A DNA stretch of 64,000 bases. It comes from Brumimicrobium salinarum. GTDB taxonomy: Bacteria > Bacteroidota > Bacteroidia > Flavobacteriales_D > Crocinitomicaceae. Each line of letters starts with the position of its first letter. Positions within the stretch are counted from its first letter, which is position 1. Location of the stretch: positions 62,001 to 126,000 of the forward strand of contig NZ_PJNI01000002.1 of NCBI RefSeq assembly GCF_002844555.1. The letters are read 5' to 3'. A model generated the notes under the pieces. It was not told the origin of the DNA, did no database searches, and saw nothing but the letters and a program-made list of their open reading frames with translations. Positions 55,958 to 64,000 of the stretch are shown piece after piece. A program made the translations under genes and the position numbers.

Positions 55958-56438
55958 CTTGCGAAAATAGTTAAATATATATGAAAGTTAATTAGTCCGT
56001 ATAATTAATTTAGTTGCGATGTAGAGAGTTTTCCATACAAAGGGATCAGAAGTGAGTTCAAAAAGCTACTTCTAGCGTTTGTTTTTGCTATTTAGAGAAA
56101 AGTCGCAAGATTATAATCAATATGAAACGACGTCCAAAATAGGATGTTTTTATAAGTTCTTAAAACATAATAATAATCTGTAAATCATCGGTGTATAGCG
56201 TGGCGCAGGTAGCTTTGGTACATGATAAATGTTGATTATTAAATATTTCATTCAATATGCATTTTTTTAGTCTAATAAATTGTAATTTAGATTTTTATGA
56301 TTTTTGTTTTGACCTAACGCATATCTATCGATGAAAAAACAAGGATTTATTTTAATTTTATCGATATTTGTAGGTTAAACCATGAATTTGAACGTTTCTT
56401 GTAACTCATTGTACAGATTTGCGTTTTAAATAATAACG
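55958..56438. other. 481-base intergenic region with no supported gene
   Basis: The region separates the divergent comB and giant TPR genes. I see no clear terminator or RNA gene. A tRNA-like short motif near 56189-56224 lacks the rest of a tRNA, and a 15-codon frame at 56331-56378 resembles a truncated signal peptide. The promoter of the giant gene probably lies in its last 100 bases; GATATTTG (56363-56370) is one base off the -7 element. Confidence 0.6.
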
Positions 56439-59400
56439 ATGAAACAATTATTAACAGTCTTATCCTTTTTATTTTTGCTCACTCAGGCGTCTAATGCCCA
56501 AAAGGTAACTTATGAAGGTAAAATTACAGACATGGATTCTGAGAAGTCAATGTCTGGTGTAACCATTCGTGTTTTAGAAAATGGATCTGAAGTTACTAGT
56601 AGCACCACATCTTCAAATGGAAAATATAGTGTTCAATTTGAGCCAGGTAAAAAATACACCATTGTTTATGATAAACCAGGATATGTAAATAAAATCATTA
56701 AGATTGACGTAACAGAAATATTCGCAGAGGATATGCCACCTGGAGGAAAAATATTCCCTCCTGTTGATATTGATTTATTTACAGAACGAGAAGGCGCTGA
56801 TTTTTCCTTTTTAGAAAATGAAGCTGTTGTGGAGTGGTTTTTTGATCGAGATCGAATGAATTTTGACAGGAAAAAGGTGAGTCGAGTCAAAAAGAAAATT
56901 TCAGATCGCTTGTTAGAAGCTGAAGAATCTGTAGGAAGAAATGAAGCAAAATACAATGCTTTAATTCAAGAAGCAGATCAACTGTTCAATGAAGAATCTT
57001 ATGATGATGCATTGAATAAATACGTTGAAGCTTTGCAAGTGCCAGGAAAGGAGGCCGAAGAACATCCAAATAATCGTTTGTTAGAAATTGAAGGTATTTT
57101 ACAAAAGAAAGAGGAAGAGGAGTTGGCTTATCAACAAGAAAATCAGGCGTATTTGAATGTGATAGAAGCAGCTGATAATTTTGCTGAGAATGAGGATTAC
57201 GAAAAAGCACTTCAAAAATACCGCGAAGCTGCTGAAATGAAATCTGATGAACAATACCCAAAGGATAGAATACTTGACATTGAAAAGACAATCGCTAATT
57301 TAGAGAAAAAAGATGCGTATGATGATTTGATAACGCAAGCAGACAATTTCTTTAATCAGAACAGTTTACAAGCTGCAAGGGATAAATATCAAGAAGCTAA
57401 TCGCTTATTACCAGACGAGAATTACCCTAAAGAACAGTTGGATGCGATTCAGGATAAATTAGATGCGCAATCAGCACAAAGACAACAAAAAGAGAACTAC
57501 AACAAAGCTATAGCAGCGGCAGATAAGCTATATGATGATGAAGATTATGCGGGTGCTATTGAAAAATATGAAGAAGCTATTTCTTATGAGAGTGCTGCTA
57601 CTTACCCAGTTGAACGTATTAAATTGTCAAAAACTCGATTAAAAGAGTTGGAGGATCAACAAGAAACAAAAGAAATGTTCAATCAATTGGTGGCCGATGC
57701 AGACCAAGCTGTTGGTGCTAAAAATTACGAATTAGCCATAGAAAAATATGACGAAGCATTAAACTTAATCACCGATGAAGATGTGGAAATTAAGCGTTCT
57801 AAAGCTCAAGACTTACTAGCAGCGCAAAAAGATAAAGAAAACAAGGCACAACAAATTGAAAATTTACTGGCTAGCGCAAATGCTAATCTAACGGATCAAT
57901 CTTATGAAGCAGCGATTTCTGATTTTCAAGCTATCTTAGAAATCGAGCCGCAACATGCTGAAGCCATTGAGGGAAAAGCAAACGCAGAACGATTATTAGC
58001 AGAAAAACAAAATGCTTTAGCGCAAGAAAATGAGTTTAATGAGCTTGTTGAACAAGCGGATGAAAAATTTGAAAATGAAAATTGGGAAGAAGCGAAATCA
58101 CTTTATATATCAGCTAAAGCTCTTATAGATGATAATGAGCACGTGAACAACCGTTTAGATGAGATTAGAACAAACATTGAAAATCAAAATGAACAAGCAC
58201 GGATTGCTGAAGAAATCCAAGTTTTGCTCGATCAAGCGACTTCTTTAAAAGAAGATAATGAATGGTCTGCCGTTATTTCAAAATATGAAGAAGCCTTAGC
58301 TTTAGATAATAGTAGAAATGATGTTCAGGATTTATTAACCGCAGCGCAACAAAGTAAAAAAGACTTTGAAGCTGCTCAATCTAAGGAAGAACAATTTGCT
58401 CAATTAAAACAAGAAGGAGAAACACTTTTTGCAGCCGAAAGGTGGGAAGAAGCAAAAGAGAAATACGAAGCAGCATTAGCCATTCAAGATGATTCAGAAA
58501 TTGAGGAAAGAATTTCTGCAATTGAAGCTGCATTATTGGCAGCAGAACAAGAGCGTAATCAAGAACAACTGTACAGTCAGAAAATGTCAGAAGCTGAATC
58601 TTTAGCAAATGCAGAAAGTTATGAAGATGCGCTAATGAGGTTTTATGAAGCATTGGAATTAAAACCAGATGATATTACTGCGAAGTCTCGAATTGCTGAT
58701 ATGGAACAAAAAATTGAACAGCTTGAGAGCCAGCAAGAGAGAGAGGAAAAGTATCAAACAGCAATGTCGTCTGGTAAGGAAGCAATGGATGAAGAAGACT
58801 ATTCAGCAGCAATTAAGTTTTTTGATGATGCTTTAATTGAAAAACCAATGGATAATGAGGCTACTCGACTAAAAAATGAAGCAAAAACATTAATTCAAAA
58901 TTTACAATCAGAAGAGGAGGTTTACAATAGTTTGCTAGCAGATGCTCAAGATAAATATGAAAAGGCAATTGACCAAAACAATAACATATCACAATTAAAA
59001 GAAGCGAAAAGCACCTTTGAAGAAGCTCAAGCGATGAGGCCAAAAGCGTCATTGCCACAAAGTAAAATTGTTGAGATAGATGAATTATTAAGGCAAATAG
59101 AGGAGGAGAAAGAGCAAGAAAATAATATAGCAGAAATCAATAGGAGGTATGAGGAACAATTAGATTTAGCGAGTGTCTCTGCTCAAAATAATAGGTACAA
59201 CAAAGCAATTGAACATTTAGAAGAAGCAGCAAAGTTAAAACCGTCTGAGACGCTTCCAGCAGAAAAAATAGCAGAATATCAGGCCTTGATTGATCAACAA
59301 TCAGCTAGAAACAGAGCAGAACAAGCTTATAAATCTTTAGTTGACCAAGCAGATTTAGCTTTTGAAAACGAATCATACGATGAAAGTATTGCCCTGTATG

Positions 59401-61652
59401 AAGAAGCACTTGATATAAAAGCAAACGAAGCTTATCCTTTGAAACAAATAGAAAAAGCTAAACAAGCTAAAGTAAACTTAGCGAATCGTTCTGTTAATGC
59501 AGAATATCAACGTATAATTGATCGAGCAGATGAATCATTTGCCGATGAACGTTATGAGGAAGCACTTTCACAATATGAATCGGCTTTAGAAGTAAAAGAG
59601 AATGATAGTTATGCTAAAGATCAAATCAGTGAAACACGACAAATTTTAGATAATTTGGCACAAAAGAAGGCGAAAGCAGCAAAAAACTCGGCTCAATTTG
59701 ATGCTTATATTTCAGAAGCTGATGAACTTTTTGCACAAGAAAGATTTTTAGATGCTGTAAAGGTGTACGAGAAAGCTCTGAAAATTAATAAAAATGATGC
59801 GTATGCCCTTAAACAGGTTCAATTAAGTATTGAAAAAGAAGAAGAAAAAACGGCAAGAGGAAATGAAAAACGCTATCAGAAAATCTTAACTAAAGCAGAT
59901 GAATATTTTGATGATGAAAATTATGACAAAGCGATCAGTTTATATGAAAGAGCGTTAAGTCTGCGCGCAACCGATCAATACCCGAAGGATCAATTATCAG
60001 CTATCCAGGCCATTAAAAACGGAAATGTAAAAACAAATAAAAGCGTAGAATATTTAGGAGAAGAGTCGAACATTTCCATTATGGAAGGAGCCGCACTATT
60101 AGAAGCTGGAGCAAAACAAAGAGAACAATTGAAACAAGAACGCGTTCAGAAGCAACTTCAAAAAAATGAAGGTTTAGCAGAAGAAAGGTCGGCATCGGAT
60201 TATCAGGAGCGTGTGAAATATGAAAATGAAATTACTTCGATAAAAGACAGACGAAGTTCCGCTTTTGATGTGCGAGAACAGGATCATGTTGATTTTATAA
60301 ATGAAATTGACGAACAGGAATATCAATTAGAATTAAAAAGGAACCAAGATTTAACCTTTGAGCAAGGTGCTGTGTACCGCATGAATCAAGAGTTGATATA
60401 TATAGATGATGGAATGGCTGAACAAAAACGTAAAAACAGCGACAATCATTTAGCAACAATTGAAAAAATAAAAGACATTCAGATTGAAAGAGACCTTCAA
60501 AGTACAGCAGAGGCCGCACATCATAAAGTTAAAGTAAATAGTACACGCGATGAATTACTTAAGGTCGATGAAAAATATGATCAATTTACCGCAGAGCAAA
60601 ATGAAATTAGAAAAGATAGAGAGGTTAAGGTTGATAACATTGAAAGAGGAAGGGAACTGAGATCGTTTGAGGAGAAAAATGATGAATACGAGCAAGTAAT
60701 GCAATTACAAGACGATGCATTATTGGCAGAAATTAAAGTTGCAGAATCTCAAGAAGACAAAGCGATTATACATCAACAATTACAAGATGATATCTACGCT
60801 TTAGATGCAATGTTGCAAAGAAAAATGTCTGCCGAAACAGTGGAAGCTTATCAAGATCAGCTATTGATTGATGAGCAATTAACACGGGCAGAGATTCAGT
60901 ATGCAGAAGCACAGGAAGGGAAAGATGACGCGCGTCAATTGGCTTTGGAGCAATTAAAAGATATGGATCAAAAAAGTGTTGAACAATCACATATACGTTC
61001 AGATCAACAATATGAAGAAGTTCAAGATGTTGTCCGAGAGGTAGAATCTGTTGAGCAATTAAATGAAGCACAAAAACAAAAGCAAGAATCTGATTTGTCA
61101 AGAATTAATGAAGAGGTTAAGTCTCAAGAACGTGCTATGGAACGTGCCAATGAATTAAGAGATCAAAATGAAGAGATTCAAAGACAGAACACAGTTAATG
61201 ATATAGAACGCATTAAAAAACAAGAGGAAATAGCTAAAGCTCAAAAAGAAGGAAAGATCAAACAAAATCATGAGGATTTAAAAGGTTTGGAAGCGAGTTT
61301 AGACACAGATGGGCAAAGGCGTCAAGAAGAGTCACGCAATAAAAAGATTGCTACGCAAAAGATGATAGATAAACTCGAAGGCAATAAGATTAAATATTCG
61401 GCAACTATTGCAAATACCATAGGAGATCAATATCCTGAAGGTGTTTCTCAAGAAAATTATGTTCGCAAAGACGATGAAGGAATTCCTGTAAAAATTGTTA
61501 CCCGAAGATTTGTAGTTAAAGACGGTAGAGGAGATATTTATATCCGAATGCAAACCAGAAGTGGTTTAACGTATAGTAAGAATGGCACACCAATTACAGA
61601 GCAAGGGTGGATAAATGGAACAGAAAATGCAAAATTGGAAAAACATTATTAA
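56439..61652 (+). CDS. Giant secreted TPR and coiled-coil protein (1737 residues)
   Basis: A signal peptide ending SNAQ is followed by a carboxypeptidase-regulatory-like domain (about residues 24-95: YEGKITDMDSEKSMSGVTI, YTIVYDKPGYVNKIIKIDV). Residues about 165-1200 are a long array of 15 or so TPR-type units about 65 residues apart, with the pattern A-D-x-x-F-x-x-x-x-Y-x-x-A-h-x-x-Y-x-x-A, for example ADNFAENEDYEKALQKYREA and YDDENYDKAISLYERALSL-like variants. Residues about 1225-1650 are a highly charged coiled coil rich in Glu and Gln. A compact C-terminal domain begins NTIGDQYPEGVSQENYV. I recall such proteins in Flavobacteriales with no known role. It overlaps apbE by 38 bases. Confidence 0.82.
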   Translation: MKQLLTVLSFLFLLTQASNAQKVTYEGKITDMDSEKSMSGVTIRVLENGSEVTSSTTSSNGKYSVQFEPGKKYTIVYDKPGYVNKIIKIDVTEIFAEDMPPGGKIFPPVDIDLFTEREGADFSFLENEAVVEWFFDRDRMNFDRKKVSRVKKKISDRLLEAEESVGRNEAKYNALIQEADQLFNEESYDDALNKYVEALQVPGKEAEEHPNNRLLEIEGILQKKEEEELAYQQENQAYLNVIEAADNFAENEDYEKALQKYREAAEMKSDEQYPKDRILDIEKTIANLEKKDAYDDLITQADNFFNQNSLQAARDKYQEANRLLPDENYPKEQLDAIQDKLDAQSAQRQQKENYNKAIAAADKLYDDEDYAGAIEKYEEAISYESAATYPVERIKLSKTRLKELEDQQETKEMFNQLVADADQAVGAKNYELAIEKYDEALNLITDEDVEIKRSKAQDLLAAQKDKENKAQQIENLLASANANLTDQSYEAAISDFQAILEIEPQHAEAIEGKANAERLLAEKQNALAQENEFNELVEQADEKFENENWEEAKSLYISAKALIDDNEHVNNRLDEIRTNIENQNEQARIAEEIQVLLDQATSLKEDNEWSAVISKYEEALALDNSRNDVQDLLTAAQQSKKDFEAAQSKEEQFAQLKQEGETLFAAERWEEAKEKYEAALAIQDDSEIEERISAIEAALLAAEQERNQEQLYSQKMSEAESLANAESYEDALMRFYEALELKPDDITAKSRIADMEQKIEQLESQQEREEKYQTAMSSGKEAMDEEDYSAAIKFFDDALIEKPMDNEATRLKNEAKTLIQNLQSEEEVYNSLLADAQDKYEKAIDQNNNISQLKEAKSTFEEAQAMRPKASLPQSKIVEIDELLRQIEEEKEQENNIAEINRRYEEQLDLASVSAQNNRYNKAIEHLEEAAKLKPSETLPAEKIAEYQALIDQQSARNRAEQAYKSLVDQADLAFENESYDESIALYEEALDIKANEAYPLKQIEKAKQAKVNLANRSVNAEYQRIIDRADESFADERYEEALSQYESALEVKENDSYAKDQISETRQILDNLAQKKAKAAKNSAQFDAYISEADELFAQERFLDAVKVYEKALKINKNDAYALKQVQLSIEKEEEKTARGNEKRYQKILTKADEYFDDENYDKAISLYERALSLRATDQYPKDQLSAIQAIKNGNVKTNKSVEYLGEESNISIMEGAALLEAGAKQREQLKQERVQKQLQKNEGLAEERSASDYQERVKYENEITSIKDRRSSAFDVREQDHVDFINEIDEQEYQLELKRNQDLTFEQGAVYRMNQELIYIDDGMAEQKRKNSDNHLATIEKIKDIQIERDLQSTAEAAHHKVKVNSTRDELLKVDEKYDQFTAEQNEIRKDREVKVDNIERGRELRSFEEKNDEYEQVMQLQDDALLAEIKVAESQEDKAIIHQQLQDDIYALDAMLQRKMSAETVEAYQDQLLIDEQLTRAEIQYAEAQEGKDDARQLALEQLKDMDQKSVEQSHIRSDQQYEEVQDVVREVESVEQLNEAQKQKQESDLSRINEEVKSQERAMERANELRDQNEEIQRQNTVNDIERIKKQEEIAKAQKEGKIKQNHEDLKGLEASLDTDGQRRQEESRNKKIATQKMIDKLEGNKIKYSATIANTIGDQYPEGVSQENYVRKDDEGIPVKIVTRRFVVKDGRGDIYIRMQTRSGLTYSKNGTPITEQGWINGTENAKLEKHY

Positions 61653-62769
61653 TAGTCATAGTATTGGTTTTAATTATTTTGTAGGTGTAACTTTACTTGT
61701 TTTAATTTGTACCGCCTGTAAGCAATCAAATAGTGAGGTAGAAAAGCCAACAAACAAAGCAACTACTTATAAAAATACCGAAAATGTTTGGCAAACAAGC
61801 CCTAATATCATAGTGGGGAATGCCTTAGGGACTACATTTATTATTAAAACCAATGGAGATTCTTTACGTACATCACCCGAAGAAATAGATGCTTTATTTG
61901 AACGATTCAATGCGGAACTTTCTACATATATTGATTCTTCTTTGATAAGTAAATTTAATGCAAATAATACGGCTATTGATTTAAGCGGCACTGAATATTT
62001 TAAAAATTGTTTCGAAATAAGCCAAGAAATCTATAATAAAACTTCAGGTGCTTTTGATCCTACTGTTCATCCTTTAGTTGAGCTGTGGGGTTTTTTTAAA
62101 CGAAATGAACATACGCCTTCACAAAGTGAAATTGATAGTGTGCTTAACTTTGTAGGACTAAAACCTAATCAATTGTACACGTACAAAGAAAACGTATTGG
62201 AAAAACAAGATTCGCGTTTTAAGCTAGTTTTTAATGCCATTGCTAAAGGTCAATCAGTTGATGTTATAGCAGATTTACTAAATAAGAAAGGACAGACTAA
62301 TTATTTTATAGAAGTGGGCGGAGAAATACGTGTTAAAGGATTGAATGACCAAAAGGCCAAGTGGATAATTGGAATTGATGTACCTAAAGAATCAAACTCA
62401 GGGCAAGAGGGTGTTCAAAATAGAGCCTTAGAAAATTATATTGAAATAACAGACGTCGCCGTAGCTACTTCAGGAAACTATAGAGATTTCTATGAACTAG
62501 AAGGTAAAAAGTATAGCCATACCATAAGTCCAGTTTCTGGAAAACCAGTTAAACATAGTTTGCTTAGCGCAACTGTCATAGCACCAACAACTGCAATGGC
62601 GGATGCTTATGCCACTGCATTTATGGTAATGGGCGTAGATGCTTCTTTAGAATTTGTTAAAAATAACCCAGATTTAGGTGTGGATATTTATCTTTTATTT
62701 GATGCCGGAAACGGTAGAATTGAGAGAGCTTATAGCAGAGGAATGCTAAATTACTTGATAGACAGATAA
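61615..62769 (+). CDS. apbE: FAD:protein FMN transferase (ApbE)
   Basis: The 384-residue lipoprotein has a signal with CTACKQS. The catalytic domain follows: NALGTTFIIKTNGDSLRTSP, FNAELSTYIDSSLISKFN, FDPTVHPLVELWGFFKR, VFNAIAKGQSVDVIADLL, YFIEVGGEIRVKG and HTISPVSGKPV. ApbE attaches FMN to threonine of proteins such as NqrC. It begins inside the end of the giant TPR gene (38-base overlap); a later ATG at 61627 also overlaps. The nqr genes are not nearby. The small membrane protein after it may be a partner. Confidence 0.9.
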   Translation: MEQKMQNWKNIINSHSIGFNYFVGVTLLVLICTACKQSNSEVEKPTNKATTYKNTENVWQTSPNIIVGNALGTTFIIKTNGDSLRTSPEEIDALFERFNAELSTYIDSSLISKFNANNTAIDLSGTEYFKNCFEISQEIYNKTSGAFDPTVHPLVELWGFFKRNEHTPSQSEIDSVLNFVGLKPNQLYTYKENVLEKQDSRFKLVFNAIAKGQSVDVIADLLNKKGQTNYFIEVGGEIRVKGLNDQKAKWIIGIDVPKESNSGQEGVQNRALENYIEITDVAVATSGNYRDFYELEGKKYSHTISPVSGKPVKHSLLSATVIAPTTAMADAYATAFMVMGVDASLEFVKNNPDLGVDIYLLFDAGNGRIERAYSRGMLNYLIDR

Positions 62770-62879
62770 AGAAGAATAATCTTAAATAAATTTCATTTTT
62801 CTTTATTTTTTAAAGCCAACCTGATACTTTACAGTGAATATATCTAAGCTGTCATTCATGTGAATCAACGATTAACTCC

Positions 62880-62931
62880 CAAAATCCTTCCATATTTGAA
62901 AATCGAGATTTCCAAACATGGAAGGATTTTG
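62880..62931. terminator. Long hairpin after apbE
   Basis: CAAAATCCTTCCAT (62880-62893) is perfectly complementary to 62918-62931, and the inner part (TTGAAAAT with ATTTCCAA) pairs almost fully. It lies about 110 bases after apbE with no T run, so it is terminator-like or an RNA-stability hairpin. The 310-base gap 62770-63079 holds this and nothing else I can name. Confidence 0.55.
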
Positions 62932-63079
62932 TTAGGTTAAAGAAAATATTTTTTATTGTAGCTTATTAAACTGTTGGTAAAGTTCCCGATAAGCATTTTT
63001 TAAAATGTTTAACAATGATAAAAGTAAGTTTAGGTACCAAAACTTTTACTCCTATCTGTCTTTTTAGTATATTAGAGGT

Positions 63080-63319
63080 ATGAAAAATAAAGTTTTAATT
63101 CTATTTATGTTTGTCATTTCTCAAGGTTGGTTAATGGCACAAACTCCGCAACATGTTACCCAAACTGATAAAGAGCAAATTAACTTTTGGGAATCTAACA
63201 CAGCAATGATTATTGGAATAGTGGTAATCGTTTTGCTAATTATCGCCCGAACATGGTCAAAACGCATCCATAAGAAACGAGATGAAGTTGTTAATAATAA
63301 AAACGAGGACGAAAATTAA
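63080..63319 (+). CDS. Small membrane protein, unknown
   Basis: The 79-residue protein has a signal peptide ending LMAQ, a short periplasmic segment (TPQHVTQTDKEQINFWESN), one membrane helix (AMIIGIVVIVLLIIARTWS) and a charged cytoplasmic tail (KRIHKKRDEVVNNKNEDEN). I recall small proteins of this layout next to apbE in Bacteroidota, usually named membrane or secreted protein. It follows apbE by 310 bases on the same strand, with its own leader. Confidence 0.65.
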   Translation: MKNKVLILFMFVISQGWLMAQTPQHVTQTDKEQINFWESNTAMIIGIVVIVLLIIARTWSKRIHKKRDEVVNNKNEDEN

Positions 63320-63498
63320 ACCTGATTTTTAGCTACGTTGAGATGCATTGAACTGCTGAACCGAACTCGCAAGCTCAACGTATTAAATAATTCTATCTAA
63401 CAAATTGACTAAGTTACTAAAATCAGCTATTTTATATCACAAAAGTCCCGCTACTTTAGAATACAGGTAATAATTTGATTCACGAATTTTTTTGTCAT

Positions 63499-63527
63499 CA
63501 TTTTTGTTTTGCTACGCGACAAAAATG
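63499..63527. repeat. Hairpin in the terminal intergenic region
   Basis: CATTTTTGT (63499-63507) pairs with ACAAAAATG (63519-63527), leaving an 11-base loop that contains CTACGCG. It is one of at least three hairpins between 63320 and 63660. Confidence 0.55.
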
Positions 63528-63552
63528 CCGCCAAAAAGAATTATACCGATAT

Positions 63553-63592
63553 TTATAGCCCCGAGTTGCGCTTTGCTTACACGGGGCTATAA
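63553..63592. repeat. Palindromic repeat with 11-pair stem
   Basis: TTATAGCCCCG (63553-63563) and CGGGGCTATAA (63582-63592) are perfect complements around an 18-base loop containing GTTGCGCTTTGCTTA. It resembles dispersed palindromes I recall from the phylum. Confidence 0.65.
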
Positions 63593-63599
63593 TTACTTG

Positions 63600-63619
63600 A
63601 CACCTTCAGCGTCAGGTGT
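63600..63619. repeat. Small hairpin
   Basis: ACACCT (63600-63605) pairs with AGGTGT (63614-63619), with a partly self-complementary centre. It follows eight bases after the hairpin at 63553-63592. Confidence 0.45.
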
Positions 63620-63663
63620 AATTTAATCTAAAAAATTCGACTTAGTCGATGAAGTTAGCTATT

Positions 63664-63900
63664 TTATCCCGCTTTATTCACCAATCTTAATCTTTAAATT
63701 TATAAACCAGTAATATTCTTGTATTTGATTGTGTTTCATTCAATTTTTAAGAACCCCAAATTTGGGTACTAATAATTTTGCAAGATTTTGATTTAATTTT
63801 GACCTATTTGTCGTTACAAGCCCCGTGAAATATGCATATATTCCTTTAGGGCTTGTGCCTAAAATAGATTCAAAATTAAATGCATGAATAATGCGGGTTA
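63664..63900 (-). mobile_element. MITE-like non-autonomous repeat, copy B
   Basis: Read on the minus strand, this 237-base element matches copy A (43651-43900), with shared blocks TAGGCACAAG, TATATGCATATTTC, GGGGTTCTTAAAA and AAAGATTAAGATTG. Its ends are near-perfect inverted repeats: TTATCCCGCTTTATTCA at 63664-63680, and TAACCCGCATTATTCA read inward from 63900. An inner pair, ACAAGCCC and GGGCTTGT, flanks ATATGCATAT. It encodes no protein. The rest of the gap, 63320-64000, holds the hairpins listed and no gene. Confidence 0.78.
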
Positions 63901-64000
63901 TGTTACAAAAGACCCTGTTTTGGAATGCGGCTAATAAACCTCCACAAATAGTGTAGTGCGATTGATTGAATAAAGCATGAACAATAAAAAATAAATATCA

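Noticed and set aside
56189-56224. tRNA-like stretch with GTGGCGCAG and TTTGGTA, recalling a tRNA D-arm
   Set aside because: No matching acceptor stem, anticodon arm or T arm follows; at best a decayed fragment.
56331-56378. 15-codon frame starting MKKQGFILILSIFVG that looks like a signal peptide
   Set aside because: Too short, stops at once and has no continuation in other frames that I could follow; may be chance.
1-64000. CRISPR arrays, rRNA, prophage or integrase-bounded islands
   Set aside because: No regularly spaced repeats, rRNA-like sequence, phage structural genes or integrase gene were seen.

Overview
This window looks like chromosome of a low-GC member of the Bacteroidota, most likely order Flavobacteriales. 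The evidence is gene content and style rather than a marker gene: secreted proteins with signal peptides ending in A-Q, almost no Shine-Dalgarno sequences, a few promoters with the TAnnTTTG -7 element, and typical families of the phylum (DUF2911 protein, OstA-like protein, recF next to a DUF721 gene, ribH next to a TPR protein, fused alpha/beta 2-oxoacid dehydrogenase E1, MORN/YwqK proteins). No rRNA, tRNA, CRISPR array or prophage was found.

Layout. 1-6.2 kb: end of pckA, a secreted VWD-type protein, a TPR/SpoIIE phosphatase pair split by a frameshift, an outer-membrane-like protein and a methyltransferase. 6.2-12.7 kb: a frameshifted dihaem peroxidase, an orphan ABC ATPase overlapping its neighbours, a YihY/BrkB protein, an RluA-type pseudouridine synthase and a DUF2911 protein. 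12.9-16.3 kb: an MltF-like lytic transglycosylase and a second VWD protein, paralogous to the first. 16.5-26.9 kb: housekeeping genes (cysteine desulfurase, glmM, ribH, TPR protein, recF, DUF721, flippase, OstA-like, purA, fur). 27-34 kb: SDR oxidoreductase, coiled-coil membrane protein, metallophosphoesterase, rel, fumarylacetoacetase. 34-41 kb: two secreted repeat proteins (YD-like and a 1180-residue MORN protein), then a RAYT-type transposase gene with a large palindrome after it. 41-46.4 kb: 2-oxoacid dehydrogenase E1, an MITE-like repeat, an unknown secreted protein and 3-hydroxyacyl-CoA dehydrogenase. 46.6-50.6 kb: a compact operon for GDP-D-glycero-alpha-D-manno-heptose (glycosyltransferase, HddA, GmhA, and a fused HddC-GmhB). 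50.7-56 kb: a NatAB-like ABC exporter, a DUF1456 protein, an exported PLD-nuclease-HhH protein and comB. 56.4-63.3 kb: a 1737-residue secreted TPR/coiled-coil protein, apbE and a small membrane protein. 63.3-64 kb: non-coding DNA packed with hairpins and a second, inverted MITE-like copy.

Five recognisable genes, plus one small unrecognised frame, are each interrupted by a single frameshift. In every case adding one A or T to a homopolymer run restores the frame. This looks more like undercalled homopolymers or slippery tracts than gene decay, and it should be settled before any of them is called a pseudogene. The strongest candidates for undescribed biology are the VWD paralogue pair, the giant TPR/coiled-coil protein, the MORN/YD secreted pair, the three-module PLD-nuclease-HhH protein, and the two families of small mobile or palindromic repeats.
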